Source: Linyphia triangularis
Taxonomy: Eukaryota > Arthropoda > Arachnida > Araneae > Linyphiidae
Reading direction: 5' to 3'
DNA: 64,000 bases
NCBI GenBank assembly: GCA_963978545.1
Contig: OZ021730.1
Span: 3,698,201 to 3,762,200, forward strand
Shown in pieces: positions 33,208 to 44,582 of this stretch. Position 1 is the first letter of the stretch. The number at the start of each line of letters is the position of its first letter. The position numbers and the translations under genes were made by a program. The notes beneath the pieces were generated by a model that did not search any database, was not told the origin of the DNA, and saw only the letters and a list, made by a program, of their open reading frames with translations.

Positions 33208-33830
33208 CAGGGCCTGATCATCGCCTAGGCGCACAAGGCCGGGGCCTTGGGCCCATGATTTTAGGGGGCCCCGAAATTGGCTGTAAACCATTTTTGTTTC
33301 ACAAAAGCTATGAAAATATCTTTCATAACCTGTATAAAATAATTTTTACATAAAAATTATTTTGTATTGATCTTGAACCGTCTTTAGTATCCCAGAGTGT
33401 ATTAATTCAAATAAACCAAAAGCGTGAAACACAAGCTTTTTTGAAAGATAGAGGGGGGAAAAAAAGAAGGAAAAAAAATTGAAAGGAAGTCTTGAATTAA
33501 TTGTGAGATCAGTAAATGTCGACTCTGAAGTTGTGAATAATGCTGCAGATATTGTCGTCACGGATATACACATTGTTTTAGTGAAATGCAATGTTATACA
33601 TAAAAAGTTTTCCTTTTTTGTTTTTTAAATTTGATTGTTTGAAATTTGGTTCTTTATTTGTGATAAAAAAACAACTTTTAGAAAACAATATTAATATTAA
33701 TTCATCAAATTTTTTATATTTTATGTTAATTCATTTGACTTTGGGTCGAGTCCATTTCCAATAAATTACGAAAAAAAGGCCCGCGAATGTGTCCGGGCCT
33801 TGGGCCCCTACTTGTCATGATCGGGCCCTG
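33208..33830. mobile_element. hAT-type MITE, family V, nested in family U
   Basis: Ends CAGGGCCTGATCATCG and CATGATCGGGCCCTG, perfect 8 bp duplication CATGCGTC (33200-33207, 33831-33838). 623 bp, no transposase recognised. Confidence 0.88.
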
Positions 33831-34054
33831 CATGCGTCACCCCACTTCTAAAACTATTAAAATCCATCCCCTCACTTTTAAAAATACTCACTCTGTCTGA
33901 AAACTACTAAAGAAAAATAACATGAAACTTTAAACGTAGTGACACTGAGAAAAAGTGATTTAGAGTTTTCGAATGTAAAAAAAAAAATAGTTATGTAATA
34001 TACATATGTAATATGTAATATGTAATAAGTTATGTATATATCATACTATTATGT

Positions 34055-34620
34055 TGTTGTTTCTAATCTCCCTTTTGTCTGACGAAGTCAGACAATATCA
34101 GTGAAGCCATTGACATTAATGAAGTCTGACACTAGTTGTGGACAGTTATAAATGTCCTCCCAGTCCAGTCCAAGGCAGTCCAAAATGTGCTGAGGTGATG
34201 CCTGTTCTTTTTGGCATTTAGGGCAAAGAGGAAAATTTTTGCTTCCCCCGGAATATGTGAGGCCTTTAAGGTGACCACTAGCAAGTCGGGACAGACGGGT
34301 ATTGGTGTGCCTATCACAAGGAAGAGATAGGGAGTGTCCTGGCTTTTTGGCTTTATACCATTCGTGAGATGGAGGTATATGCCGCTTTATTTTGAGCTAT
34401 TTTCTTTGAGTATAACTCTTGAAATGTGAGTTCTTGAGTAGAGAGGACAGGGTGTTCTAGTCCCTCCTTAGCAAGAGTGTCAGCCAATTCATTTCCGTGG
34501 ATGTCTACATGTGACGGGATCCACTGAAAGTGCACTTTGTGCAGTCGGGATATGCTCTTGACTTTGCGTATTATGGATAGACTGGTTTTGTCTCCCACGA
34601 GGGCCCAGTTTTTAAGGTGT
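34055..34620 (-). pseudogene. LINE 3' fragment: RNase H end and zinc knuckle
   Basis: Minus-strand 34353-34598 reads VHFQWIPSHVDIHGNELADT then LAKEGLEHP, the WxPSHxxIxGNExAD motif of LINE RNase H. Further on, in another frame (about 34132-34290), come RLASGHLKG, CPKCQKEQASPQHILDCLGL and D.EDIY, the C-terminal knuckle. A frameshift or stop separates the two. Similar TATGTATAT... flanks on both sides suggest insertion into the hAT element. Confidence 0.85.
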
Positions 34621-35114
34621 TGAATATGAATTATGTATATGTATTATACTACTTTGTATAACGATATAAGTACTTTTATTTACAATTAATTTCATTTGGT
34701 CAACTTTTAACTTTGAAGAAATTTATATTCTTGTTTCATATAAAAACAAACTATTTAAAAAAAAAAAAAAAATTTTTTTTTAGAGTTCTCTATTAATTTA
34801 ATTTCATGAAAATATGCACATTTAGAAGTACTATTTAAATAAAAAGAAACTCACTATAAACCCAAAAGTAAAAGAAATATTACTTCACTTTCTACCTTAG
34901 TCCCAAGTAAAAAAAAAAACCAAGTCCCCGAATATTCATTAAAATAACAATAAATTTTGGACCCTTGATCAATGTTAGTTTTAGGAAGTATAAATTATTT
35001 CTTTACTGGTTAATATTTTTATTGTAAAACGCGAAATTATAACATTTATGGATGCATTTGTCACCAACTTTTGGGCATCGCCCCACTTTTCTTTTCCCAC
35101 TTCTACCACTGTAT

Positions 35115-35400
35115 GTTACACGCTTCTAGCCCAGTGCATTTAGAAACTACTTTCTATAAAACCATGAGATTTGGCGAGTAGGTATCCGAAAACTCTCTTT
35201 AATGAAATGACTGATTGTTTTCATTTTAATACTTATCTATTATAAACGAAACTTAGCATTTAGAAAATTAGAATTAGAGAAGCACAAGACAAAACCAGGT
35301 GGAGCCACTGCATATGCATTGACGTAAGGATTTCAATTGACGATGCTATTTTCGAGTTCTTAATTTGTGTCATTTGATGAAATCATCATTTTCGTACCTC
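35115..35400. repeat. Repeat Q, copy 2
   Basis: TTTAGAAACTACTTTCTATA, GACAAAACCAGGTGGAGCCA and GCTATTTTCGAGTT in the same order as 10833-11340, without the LTR. Confidence 0.55.
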
Positions 35401-36075
35401 TACCTAGAGTAATGAAAGTATAGGAATCAGTCCAAAAAAAAAAAAAAAAAAAAACGATTTTTTTTGCATTTCCCCACGTTTAGGAACATCCTGATCTCAA
35501 AAAAATGATCTGGAAAACACGTCTGTCTCTGTGTACGTGGTCAGCATAACTCCCGAAGAAACTGACCTACGATGTTCAAATTTGGTGGGCAGGTTGGTGA
35601 TGGCCCAAGAACCTACCATTTAGGTTTTAGTCCAAATCGCGCATGCGCATAAGGTAGCTGCCATTGAAAAAAAATCATGTTTTTCAATTATTGCTAAAAA
35701 ACGGCTATAACGATTTTGATAAAAATCGCTGTGCTAATGCCTCTTAAGATAGTCTAAACATCCCCACCTCCGAAATTTTCGTAAAAATGCTTCAATGGCG
35801 TGAAAAGCTGAAATACGAATGCCTTTAATACAGAGTTCTCTTTACTTGAGCATAGCTCATCGACGATCATTTTTTCTCCTCTTTTCAGTTTCACTTATAA
35901 GAAAGGATATTATAAAAATTATCGAAAAGTATATCGCCAAATTTTTTATTTTGGCGAAGTTTTTTCTTTTTTCCCATATTACAATTATTGCACAAAATAT
36001 CGCCAAACAATCCACAAATCCACATCAGTAATATAGTGTAATTGAAAGTTGTGCGATGTTCCACACCCCTAGTTT
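35400..36075. repeat. Repeat R, copy 2
   Basis: Shares TCAGCATAACTCCCGAA, TTCAAATTTGGTGGGCAGGT and a right end TTGTGCGATGTTCCACACCC with copies near 17.6, 47.2, 57.8-58.7 and 62.7-63.2 kb. Contains an A-run of about 20. Confidence 0.6.
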
Positions 36076-36249
36076 TTAATGGCGAGCCCAAGTACTTAGT
36101 CACTTTTAGTGCTCCCTAGTCGCTTGGCCACTACAAGGCAGGTAGCGATGACCACTTGCGAAGGAGAACCCAGTGTGAAGGCCATTGTCCCCCTATCTTA
36201 AGTCATCCATGCCTTATCCCAGATTCGAACCAAAACCCATCAACGTGGT

Positions 36250-37023
36250 CAGGGCCTGATTTAGAAAAATTTTTACTGTAGGCCCAACATTCAGAGAGGG
36301 GCCCCCAATAGCAAATATTTATTTCCTTACGTCACAATATTACCAGATCAAGCTACATTCGTTACGACTAACTTTTTACAATTAAAACTCATAGTTTACT
36401 TTCACACGATTTTTTTGTTATAATTAGTATGATCTTGATTTGCTCACAACTTTTGAATTAATAAAGATCCCCCATGAACACTAATTTTAAAGTACACTTT
36501 CCTGTATTTTAAACTTGCATTTTACCACAGAGGGTCCACAAATTATATAATAATAAAGATTACTTAATTTTATAACAATAATTGTAAATAATGCAAAGTA
36601 ACCTTTCCACTGTTTCTACGATCTCACCAAAAAGGAGGGCCATAAAAGTCCATGGAAGAGCCTGCAAGCCAATCAATCACAAAGACTCATTTATTTCATA
36701 ATATAAGAAGTTGCATATGGTTGGTTGGTGAACATCTCTTTACAAGAGGCGAGGGAAGGAGAACAGCGGCGTAAAGCCTTTGTCTCCGTGTACATATGGC
36801 GAAGTTATATATGATTGTCTGAACCGGAAAGATTTGCCTAATTAGGTTTCATTAGGTTAATCTATCTAACTTAACTCTCTGTGACTATAAAAAATATGGA
36901 ATTTGCGGATGTGTAACTAAAAATTTTTTATTATTTTTGTTCAGTACTTCCCATAAAAAGACCATTATATTTGAAATTTTCATAAAATCAGGCCTAGTTG
37001 GCCTAATGGTAAATCAGGCCCTG
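36250..37023. mobile_element. hAT-type MITE, family V, copy 2
   Basis: Ends CAGGGCCTGATTTAG and TAAATCAGGCCCTG; 8 bp flanks AACGTGGT / AGCGTGGT (7 of 8). 774 bp, AT-rich, non-coding. Confidence 0.8.
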
Positions 37024-37276
37024 AGCGTGGTAGTCTGATGCGCTAACCAGTACACTGAATGAACGACCCTTCTTACCAATTGTCAAAGTGGTTTTATAGA
37101 AAGTAGTTTATAAATGCATTGGGCTAAAGGATGTGACCCGTGCATCGCAAGTCACTCTTCCCAATTCGCATGTTTGCAACGCACCTACCTGTAGTTGGTC
37201 TTTCGACCGGTAGGAGAGGCACGGCGCATGTGCGGACCTGCTCATGAGCGGAGGGCACTATAAAGCCGGCAACTTA

Positions 37277-37892
37277 ATTTTTTTTATAGAGATTGGAGAA
37301 AAGTGAGTAGGTTACGAATCCACTGGTCTGCCGTGGCAAAAATGGCCCAAACTGATCAAAAATCTCCTTGGAATGAGTTGAACTAAAATTCGATTGCCAA
37401 ATATGTCATAACTTGCCAAAAAGAGAACAAACTTTTTCGTCTGGCAACCCTGCATTTTGATTTTCAATGAGAAAAAGCGCAAAAGATTTTTGATCACTGG
37501 CTTGGAAAATGTGTATCTTTTAAAAGTAAGCCAAATTGGCAACATCAGTTACGTCTCCAGTGACGGAATATTTTTTGCCAACTTGGCTCCCTTTTAATCG
37601 ATGCAAGTAGACCGTCGCCAGATATCTGAATCGTCTGCAACCTTCTTAATTGATAATTAAAGAGTGAGGGCTACCAAAAAAAAAAAAAAAATGCTCATTA
37701 TTTGGCAAGTTATGGCTCATTTGGCAATTGGATTTAGTTCAACTTATTAAAAGTTTATCTTTGACCAGTTTCGGCCATTTTTGCCATGGCAGACCAGTGG
37801 ATTCGTAATCTACTCACTTTTCTCTAATTTCTATAAAAAAAATCAGAATGATGTTCGATGGGGTCCAAAAATTGCAGTCGCCTCTCACTCTA
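37277..37892. mobile_element. Foldback MITE FB-A, left end truncated
   Basis: Begins inside the left arm (TATAGAGATTGGAGAAAAG) and runs to GCAGTCGCCTCTCACTCTA, centre AGTTACGTCTCCAGTGACGGAA. Confidence 0.85.
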
Positions 37893-37911
37893 CAGTGTCA
37901 TAGTTTCGCGC

Positions 37912-38149
37912 TATACTAAACTTCAACTTAACTAGACATCACTTAGACGGTAGATCGTGACAGTGCTCATAGGTATTTAATCCATTTTGGCGGCCTGAAA
38001 GCATAATGTTCGCCAAACCACAACAGAACAAAAGGCTATAAGGTTTGGCGAGAATTATGTCTTCACTCCGCCAAAATGGATTAAATACCTATGAGCACTG
38101 TCACGATCTACCGTCTAAGTGATGTCTAGTTAAGTTGAAGTTTAGTATA
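37912..38149. mobile_element. Palindromic MITE, family P, copy 2
   Basis: TATACTAAACTTCAACTTAA ... TTAAGTTGAAGTTTAGTATA, 238 bp; its loop is the reverse complement of the loop in 27908-28145. Confidence 0.9.
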
Positions 38150-38545
38150 GTCTTGTACGTCTGTGCTCCGTCTTAATTTACCTTAGTGTTCGTCTCATCT
38201 ATTTTGAGTGCAGTTATGTTCGTCTAATTTAAGTTTACCACGCTGCAGTACCGGCAGTAGTGGAGACTGCATCCATCTCCTGCTGCCCTGCTTGACGCTG
38301 CCCATGTGGCGCTTTTTGATGCTGACCGACGTCTTAATCCGGCTGCCACGGAGAGCGGTATTGTTCTTATTTAATTGTGCTCGTGTATTTCCCCCGTCCT
38401 CACCAGTTAACCAGTCTGTGTGTTTTGTTGTATACATGTGTTGAAGGTAAAAATAAAAGATTATTTAAGCGCTACTAAAAGTCTTCTCATTTAGTGGACA
38501 TATTTTGGAGTGTCATAAGGACGTAGTGAGTAAAGGGAATCTTAC
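38150..38545. other. Spacer, possible LTR-like sequence before the S5 exon donor
   Basis: A GC-richer stretch (38200-38350) precedes CATGTGTTGAAGG and AATAAAAGATTATTTAAGCG, reminiscent of an LTR R/U5 region, but no TG...CA pair or duplication could be fixed. The facing frames 38195-38437 and 38208-38444 have no recognised homology. Confidence 0.35.
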
Positions 38546-38698
38546 CCGTGATGTTGTCGAAGCATGTCTTGTGCATCTTTCCGGAGAAGAGCTCCAGGCC
38601 GATGATGGCGTAGATGATGATGACGAAGATGACGAGAAGAGCGATGTGAAAGAGGGGGATCATGGCCTTCAGGATGGAGTTCAGCACCACCTGCAGAC
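38546..38698 (-). CDS. Ca-alpha1D: Cav1 exon: S4-S5 linker, S5 and start of pore turret of domain I
   Basis: A 153 bp exon with acceptor TTTGTAG|GT and donor ATCACGG|GTAAGA. It reads (S)[19 protein letters not shown], then [20 protein letters not shown] and [12 protein letters not shown]. The amphipathic S4-S5 linker and the S5 helix match L-type channels closely; Cav2 channels differ in this stretch (LQIVLKS...LLQIGLL). The KMHKTC motif opens the extracellular turret. The exon begins and ends in phase 1. The plus-strand frame at 38505-38720 is a shadow. Confidence 0.96.
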
Positions 38699-38772
38699 CT
38701 ACAAACACACCATCATTTGAACCACAGCTGCATATTTCAGATCAAAATTAATTTACATACAAGGCGAGACCG

Positions 38773-39054
38773 TAGACTCATTATTATCGATAGACTGCGC
38801 GTTCCCACTTCAATCATACAACGAGAATGAAACCAAAATGAATCACAAAATTCGTCTATCAGTCACGTGGTTTTTAATTTGGCTACGTCGTAAAATTAAT
38901 CCCTTATCTAATAATCTTTATCCTTTATCGCCTGAGTGAGGAGAAACACGCCAAATCTGCCAAAAAGTCCCTACTAATGTGATTCATTTTGGTTTCATTC
39001 TCGTTGTATGATTGAAGTGGGAACGCGCAGTCTATTGATAATAATAAGTCTATG
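38773..39054. mobile_element. Small palindromic MITE nested in the mariner derivative
   Basis: TAGACTCATTATTATCGATA...GACTGCGCGTTCCCACTTC is mirrored by GAAGTGGGAACGCGCAGTC...TAATAATAAGTCTA, with ATGAATCACAAAATTCG near the loop. GAGAC phrases of the host on both sides look like a target duplication of about 8 bp, not exact. Confidence 0.75.
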
Positions 39055-39404
39055 GGTGAGACTAAAAAGTAAGGTGACTGATGTCATAATAATTACTGTG
39101 TTATATATTTGCAGATAAATAACATCATTGTCCTTCAAAGTAGTTCCCGCCGTCTACAATACACTTCTGACAACGTTCATACATGTTCTTGAAACTTTTG
39201 AAAAAGTCCTCCTTTAAGACTCTCTTAAGTTCATTGATAACAACTGCTTTAATGTCTGAGATGCTTGAAAATCGGTTTCCCATCAGAGCCAATTTCAGTC
39301 GTGGAAAGAGGAAAAAATCTGCTGGCGCTAGATCAGGTGAATAAGGAGGGTGTAATACTAGTATTACAGTTTTTCAGCAGATTTTATCCTCTTTCCACAA
39401 CTGA

Positions 39405-39586
39405 TTGGTTGGTTGTTTTCAGATTATCTGGCACCGTCAGCAACACGAGGGCTATAATGCACCGAAACATTCGTCATTAGACAAGCCAACATACATTTAC
39501 AAACACCCGTGCCTAACACGGGACTCGGAACCCGCAACCTCGCGGTCTAGAAGCTAGCACACTAACCACTATACCGTTTGGTCGGC
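39405..39586 (-). repeat. SINE-A, copy 7 (minus)
   Basis: Full element with a perfect 14 bp duplication CTTTCCACAACTGA (39391-39404, 39587-39600) within the mariner derivative. Confidence 0.9.
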
Positions 39587-39855
39587 CTTTCCACAACTGA
39601 AATTGGCACTGAAGGGAAATCGATTTTCATGCATCTCAGACATTCAAGCTGCTGTTACCAAGGAACTTAAGACAATCTCAAAGGAGGACTTATTCAGAAG
39701 TTTCAAGAACTTGTATGAACGTTGTCAGAAGTGTATTGTAGACGGCGGGGAACTACTTTGAAGGACAGTGGTGTATTTATCTGCAAATATATAATACAGT
39801 GATTATTATGACATCAGTCACACCTTGTAGTTGAAGTGGGTGGGAAGCAACTCAC

Positions 39856-39962
39856 TTGGTACTCCTGAGACGAGCCTCAGTGGCCTGAGCACGCGGAATG
39901 CCCTGAGAGCCTTCACGTCGAAACCCTCCTTCATGAGATTGGACAGAGCTGTGCTGATCACA
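39856..39962 (-). CDS. Ca-alpha1D: Cav1 exon: end of S3 and voltage sensor S4 of domain I
   Basis: A 107 bp exon with acceptor CTTCCTGGCAG|T and donor GTACCAA|GTGAGT. Its first base completes a Gly codon (GG|T), then it reads [20 protein letters not shown] followed by [15 protein letters not shown]. The basic residues at every third position ([13 protein letters not shown]) are the S4 gating charges. The final A joins GT of the next exon to give the Ser of GVPS. The palindromic mariner derivative at 38760-39828 ends 22 bp inside the intron after the donor, and a 34 bp minisatellite starts about 100 bp before the acceptor. Confidence 0.95.
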
Positions 39963-40062
39963 CTGCCAGGAAGAAACATTTACTTAGAGAGTCAAATCTA
40001 AACAGCTTTCTACCGAATCTAACGAGCTACAACATTTTAAGGTTCGATATCAATTAGAAGCA

Positions 40063-41212
40063 CTGACTAATGTGTCTACCATATGCCTACCAATGTGTCT
40101 TCCATACCCCTATCATATGCCTACCAATGTATCTTTCTTACGCCTAACATATGCCTACCAATGTGTCTTCCATACGCCTAACATATGCCTACCAATGTGT
40201 CTTCCATACGCCTAACATATGCCTAACAATGTGTCTTCCATACGCCTAACATATGCCTAACAATGTATCTTTCTTACGCCTAACATATGCCTACCAATGT
40301 GTCTTCCATACGCCTAACATATGCCTACCAATGTGTCTTCCATACGCCTAACATATGCCTAACAATGTATCTTCCATACGCATACCATATCCCTACCAAT
40401 GTGTCTATCATATGCCTACAAATGTGTCTACCATATGCCTACCAATGAGTCTTCCATACGCCTAACATATGCCTAACAATGTGTCTTCCATACGCCTAAC
40501 ATATGCCTAACAATGTGTCTTCCATACGCCTAACATATGCCTAACAATGTGTCTTCCATACGCCTAACATATGCCTAACAATGTGTCTTCCATACGCCTA
40601 ACAATGTGTCTTCCATACGCCTACCATATGCCTAACAATGTGTCTTCCATACGCCTAACATATGCCTAACAATGTGTCTTCCATACGCCTAACATATGCC
40701 TAACAATGTGTCTTCCATACGCCTAACATATGCCTAACAATGTGTCTTCCATACGCCTAACATATGCCTAACAATGTGTCTTCCATACGCCTAACAATGT
40801 GTCTTCCATACGCCTAACATATGCCTAACAATGTGTCTTCCATACGCCTAACATATGCCTAACAATGTGTCTTCCATACGCCTATCATATGCCTAACAAT
40901 GTATCTTTCATATACCTACCAATGTGTCTTCCATACGCCTATCATATGCCTAACAATGTGTCTTTCATATGCCTACCAATGTGTCTACCATACGCCTAAC
41001 ATATGCCTAACAATGTGTCTTCCATACGCCTACCATATCCCTACCAATGTGTCTATCATATGCCTACAAATGTGTCTATCATATGCCTACAAATGTGTCT
41101 ATCATATGCCTACAAATGTGTCTACCATATGCCTACCAATGAGTCTTCGATACGCCAACCAATGTGCCTACCACATGCCTACAAATGTGTTTACCACCGA
41201 TGACATCTTAAT
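40063..41212. repeat. 34 bp minisatellite, about 1.15 kb
   Basis: Unit built from CATATGCCTAACAATGTGTC and TTCCATACGCCTAA (34 bp), with shorter variants where the 12 bp ACATATGCCTAA part is dropped (for example near 40595 and 40790). Homogeneous in the middle (about 40440-40890), diverged at both ends. Frames across it (40899-41252) are artefacts. Confidence 0.95.
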
Positions 41213-41244
41213 TCGGCCAAGGCAGCATCTTGACGAAATACTAA

Positions 41245-41908
41245 TAGACTGAGAGGCGACTGCGATTTTTGTACCCCATCGAACATCATTCTGAATTTTT
41301 TATAGAAATTAGAGAAAAGTGAGTAGATTACGAATCCACTGGTCTGCCGGGGTAAAAATGATCGAAACAGATCAAAAATCGACTTTTAATAGGTTGAACT
41401 AAATCCAATTGCCAAATGCGCCATAAATTACCAAGTAATGAGCATTTTTTTTGCTATTTGGTAACCCTCACACTTTAATTTTCAATTAAGAAGATTGCAG
41501 ACGATTCGGATGTGTGGCTATGGCTTACTTGCATCTATCACAAATGAGCCAAATTGGCAATTAACAATACGTCACTGTTGACGTAACTGATGTCGCCAAT
41601 TTGGCTAACTTTTAAAAGATACAAGTTTTCCGAGCCAGAGATCAGAAATTGTTTGCGCTTTTTCTGATTGAAAATCAAAATGCAGTGGGTTGCCAGACGA
41701 AAAAGTTTGTTCTCTTTTTGGCAAGTCATGACGTATTTGCCAATCGGATTTTAGTTCAACTCATTAAAATTCAATTTTTGGTCAGTTTCGGCCATTTTTG
41801 CCACGGCAGGCCAGTGGATTCGTAATCTACTAACTTTTCTCCAATTTCTATAAAAAATTCAAAATGATGTTCGATGGGGTCCAAAAATCGCAGTCGCCTC
41901 TCGGACTA
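41245..41908. mobile_element. Foldback MITE FB-A, full copy
   Basis: TAGACTGAGAGGCGACTGCG ... CGCAGTCGCCTCTCGGACTA, centre ATACGTCACTGTTGACGTAA. 664 bp. Confidence 0.9.
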
Positions 41909-42750
41909 TAAGTTGTATTTGAAATTAACATTAGTACTGCGTATCCGTAATAAATTCCATCGACCACTTATAGTCATAACAAAAAAAAAATCGCCAAATG
42001 TTGAATTTCTTTCTTGTTGCCCAAAGAACAGATTTGTCATGTATTGAGTGTTTGACCATGTTGTCTTTTTCACTCGACGAAGATTGTAAGGACATGTGTT
42101 TTCCTACATAGCTTCTTATTACCCAGCCGACCATTGGTGTTGAATTAAAACCAAGTAGATCAGGTTCGAAACTTCGTATTTATGGATAACTATCACCAAA
42201 GAACTCCACAATTTTACGACGAACTCATTTGTTTGACAAACGTCAACCGTCGCCCAAATCCTTTGAAAGCGAAAATATTATTTTTAGAACTACAGATATT
42301 CTATTCATAACTACACCAGCGTCTCCATGGCAACTCTCTCGAATGGTGAACCTTTTGTTGATGGTCGACAAAGTTTTCCTTTGAATTTAAAAAAAGTTTG
42401 AAATACATTCTCAACAACACACTGTGAATGAGAGATTTTTATAAAAAATTTTTAAGTACTCTCCGAAAACACTTCCAGTTCAATTTACCAAACCAAACTC
42501 CATGATGTAATCAATGAACAATATTTTTTTATTTTTTATTTTCAATAAATAGATTATTCAGATTTAAAAAATGCGTGGCAACACGAAATGAATTCCACAA
42601 TGGACAATTCCAGCATTTTTCAAAAACGATTGAAATTAGTATATAGTTCTGAAGAATTTCTTTCCGATTCCAAATATTTAAAGAAAAGTTCTTTACAAAA
42701 AAATTAGTTATTTAAATATTAAGAAAAGAAAATTCCCCAAAACCAGTCCA
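41909..42750. other. Spacer with no recognised gene
   Basis: AT-rich. Short frames only, none with a known motif. Confidence 0.35.
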
Positions 42751-42754
42751 ATCA

Positions 42755-43130
42755 AAACAGTCAACAAAGTCCGTGACGTAAAGAGACCGTATCGTTTCTA
42801 TGGTTATCGTGAAGTTTCTGTCAAATAGTTAGCGTTAAAAAAGTTGGCGTTGTTAGATCATTTCCACATTCCGTAGGGGTTGGCGTGAATTGAGAGAAAC
42901 TTGCAAATCTGGTTTCCGCTGCTGCATTTTAAGCCAAGATGTTCGAGATCTCTTTACGTCACGTTCAATACCAACGAAATGAGCTGTTTTCTCGCCAACC
43001 TCTAACAAGGTAATTTTGATCACAAATTTTTAAAAAAAAAAAAAAAAAAGCGCATTGAGCAGAAATTTTTATGTTTGGCTTTTCGAAACATTTAGAATTT
43101 AATAAAAAAAAAATTTAATTTTTTGTATTT
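42755..43130. repeat. Unclassified repeat N, copy 2
   Basis: Same blocks as 9990-10400 in the same order. A related block (GTGACG...CGTTGACGTTTCACGCC) follows at about 43260-43400. Confidence 0.5.
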
Positions 43131-43509
43131 TCTAGTGTTATTCAACGAATATATTTGAGCAGTGTAATGATTTTTTATTTTTATACTTTCAATTAATCAA
43201 AAATAGAGTTTGAAATTAGCCGAAATCGAATGTCAAGTGACCAAAAACGCTTGAAAAAACCGTGACGTGGTTACGCAGAGATAAAGTCGCAAAACCAAGG
43301 AGAAACCTCACTCCCTCCTCGTCTAAAACAGGTTTTAGACTGGTTCATTATCTGCGCGTTGACGTTTCACGCCAAAGTGGCTTTTTTTTCCCGCCAAATC
43401 TCAAAGTGAAAAACTTAATATTTTTTTTTCTTTTAACTATCTATCCAAGCTCAAATTTTTGAAAGAATGGTATTGTGTTTCATGATTTTTTTTCTCTACT
43501 TTCATGTAA

Positions 43510-44345
43510 AAATAAAACCAAATAATTAATAGTTTAAAAAACTAAAAAATACGCTTTAATAGAAAAGTGAACTAAAAAGTAGAAAATAATTTTAAATAAG
43601 TTTGAAATAAGAATAGAGTGATTAACAAGAAATATTTATTTTATCGTAAAAAAGCGTGGGGTGCTTTTTAAGATATTTTCATAATGGCTCTACTCTTACC
43701 AATATCTGTCATTAAATATTTACAACAATTGACATCAAGCACCCCACGCTTTTTTATGATAAAATAAATATTTCTTGTTAATCACTCTATTCTTATTTCA
43801 AATTTATTTAAAATTATCTTCTACTTTTTAGTTTGGTTTTCTATTAAAGCGTGTTTTTTAGTTTTTAAACTATTAATTATTTTTTTTGTAAACTCTAATT
43901 TTTTTCCAGTTAGTGTACAAAACTCTCCAGTTGTTTCTGCCAATAGTCACATGCTTGTCTCAAATTTAAGTCATGTGTATGCCTTAGTACATACCGTATT
44001 ACTTGGCACAAAACACTACCGTGTCTCTGAATATGAAAAATCACTAATCCTGAAGATCCTGGTAAGGATAATGCGACTAAAAAAAACACGCTTTGTATAA
44101 CTGTCGTTCACACGGCACACCAGGATTCGATTCCGGAGAAGGTTGGTTGGTTGGAATTTAACGGCGCAAGGGCAACACGAGTTAATCCTTGTGATAAAGC
44201 GACAAACTTATTGAATTGTCATCGGTCCTTAATAAGTATGCCAAATTTCGAGTTAATCCGACGTTTTGAAGGAGGTCAAAATCATGTTCAAAGATTCCGT
44301 TACATACATACATCTGAAGCTAATAAAAGCGTGTTAAAAACGTGA
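43510..44345 (+). repeat. Composite repeat E, copy 2
   Basis: Palindromic part with AAAGCGTGGGGTGC / GCACCCCACGC, then body with CTCTCCAGTTGTTTCTGCCA, GGATTCGATTCCGGAGAAGG and tail CTAATAAAAGCGTGTTAAAA. Ends about 60 bp from the donor of the S2-S3 exon. Confidence 0.6.
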
Positions 44346-44406
44346 AAGCTCCTCATTCCGATTGGAATGAAATTGGGGGAGTACCAAGAAAGAGACGCGT
44401 ACTCAC

Positions 44407-44546
44407 CCTATGACTACGATGACGAAATCGAGATCGTTCCATCCGTTCCGAAGATAGGAGCCCGGATGGAGGACGAGACCATACGCTATGATTTTCATGA
44501 CACACTCACCGGTGAATATCACCAAAAATATGTACTCCACTTTTTC
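44407..44546 (-). CDS. Ca-alpha1D: Cav1 exon: domain I segments S2 and S3
   Basis: A 140 bp exon with acceptor GATTTCAG|GAAAAA and donor ATAGG|GTGAGT, 46 codons plus two bases (phase 0 to phase 2). It reads [20 protein letters not shown], then [20 protein letters not shown] and FVIVVIG. S2 carries the conserved voltage-sensor acid in FTGEC; the S2-S3 loop holds the invariant RNGWN motif and S3 the conserved Asp of LDF. The plus-strand frame at 44367-44585 lies over this exon and is not a gene. An FB-A element begins only 37 bp on the acceptor side, and a family-E repeat ends about 60 bp beyond the donor, so the exon sits in a gap of about 240 bp between two transposons. Confidence 0.94.
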
Positions 44547-44582
44547 CTGAAATCAACAAAAACACTATTAAGACACGCAGTA

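Larger units (their letters stand above)
33138..35111. mobile_element. hAT-type element, family U, copy 2, with two nested insertions
   Basis: Ends CAGTGCTAGAAGTGTGGG and CCCACTTCTACCACTG, perfect 8 bp duplication TATGTTAC (33130-33137, 35112-35119). Opposite orientation to 7694-8430. It contains a second hAT element (33208-33830) and a LINE fragment (about 34055-34620), which account for its extra length. Confidence 0.87.
38760..39828. mobile_element. Palindromic mariner-derived element, copy 2, with nested MITE and SINE
   Basis: Left end CAAGGCGAGACC, right end ATGACATCAGTCACACCTTG; arms match 29070-29649 (TCATAATAATTACTGTGTTA, ACACTTCTGACAACGTTCAT, TCTGAGATGCTTG). A palindromic MITE (about 38773-39054) interrupts it just inside the left end and a SINE-A (39405-39586) near its loop. 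It ends 22 bp beyond the donor of the S3-S4 exon. Confidence 0.82.

Noticed and set aside
38546..38698. Cav2, Cav3 or sodium-channel identity of the exons
   Set aside because: [12 protein letters not shown]...HIALLV, KMHKTC and the [14 protein letters not shown] are L-type signatures; Cav3 lacks an AID and sodium channels have Asp, not Glu, in the domain I filter.
19172..39962. Mutually exclusive duplicate exons of S5, pore or S6
   Set aside because: I scanned the neighbouring introns for second copies of these motifs and saw none.
40899..41252. 117-residue Cys/Tyr-rich frame
   Set aside because: Translation of the 34 bp minisatellite in one of its frames.
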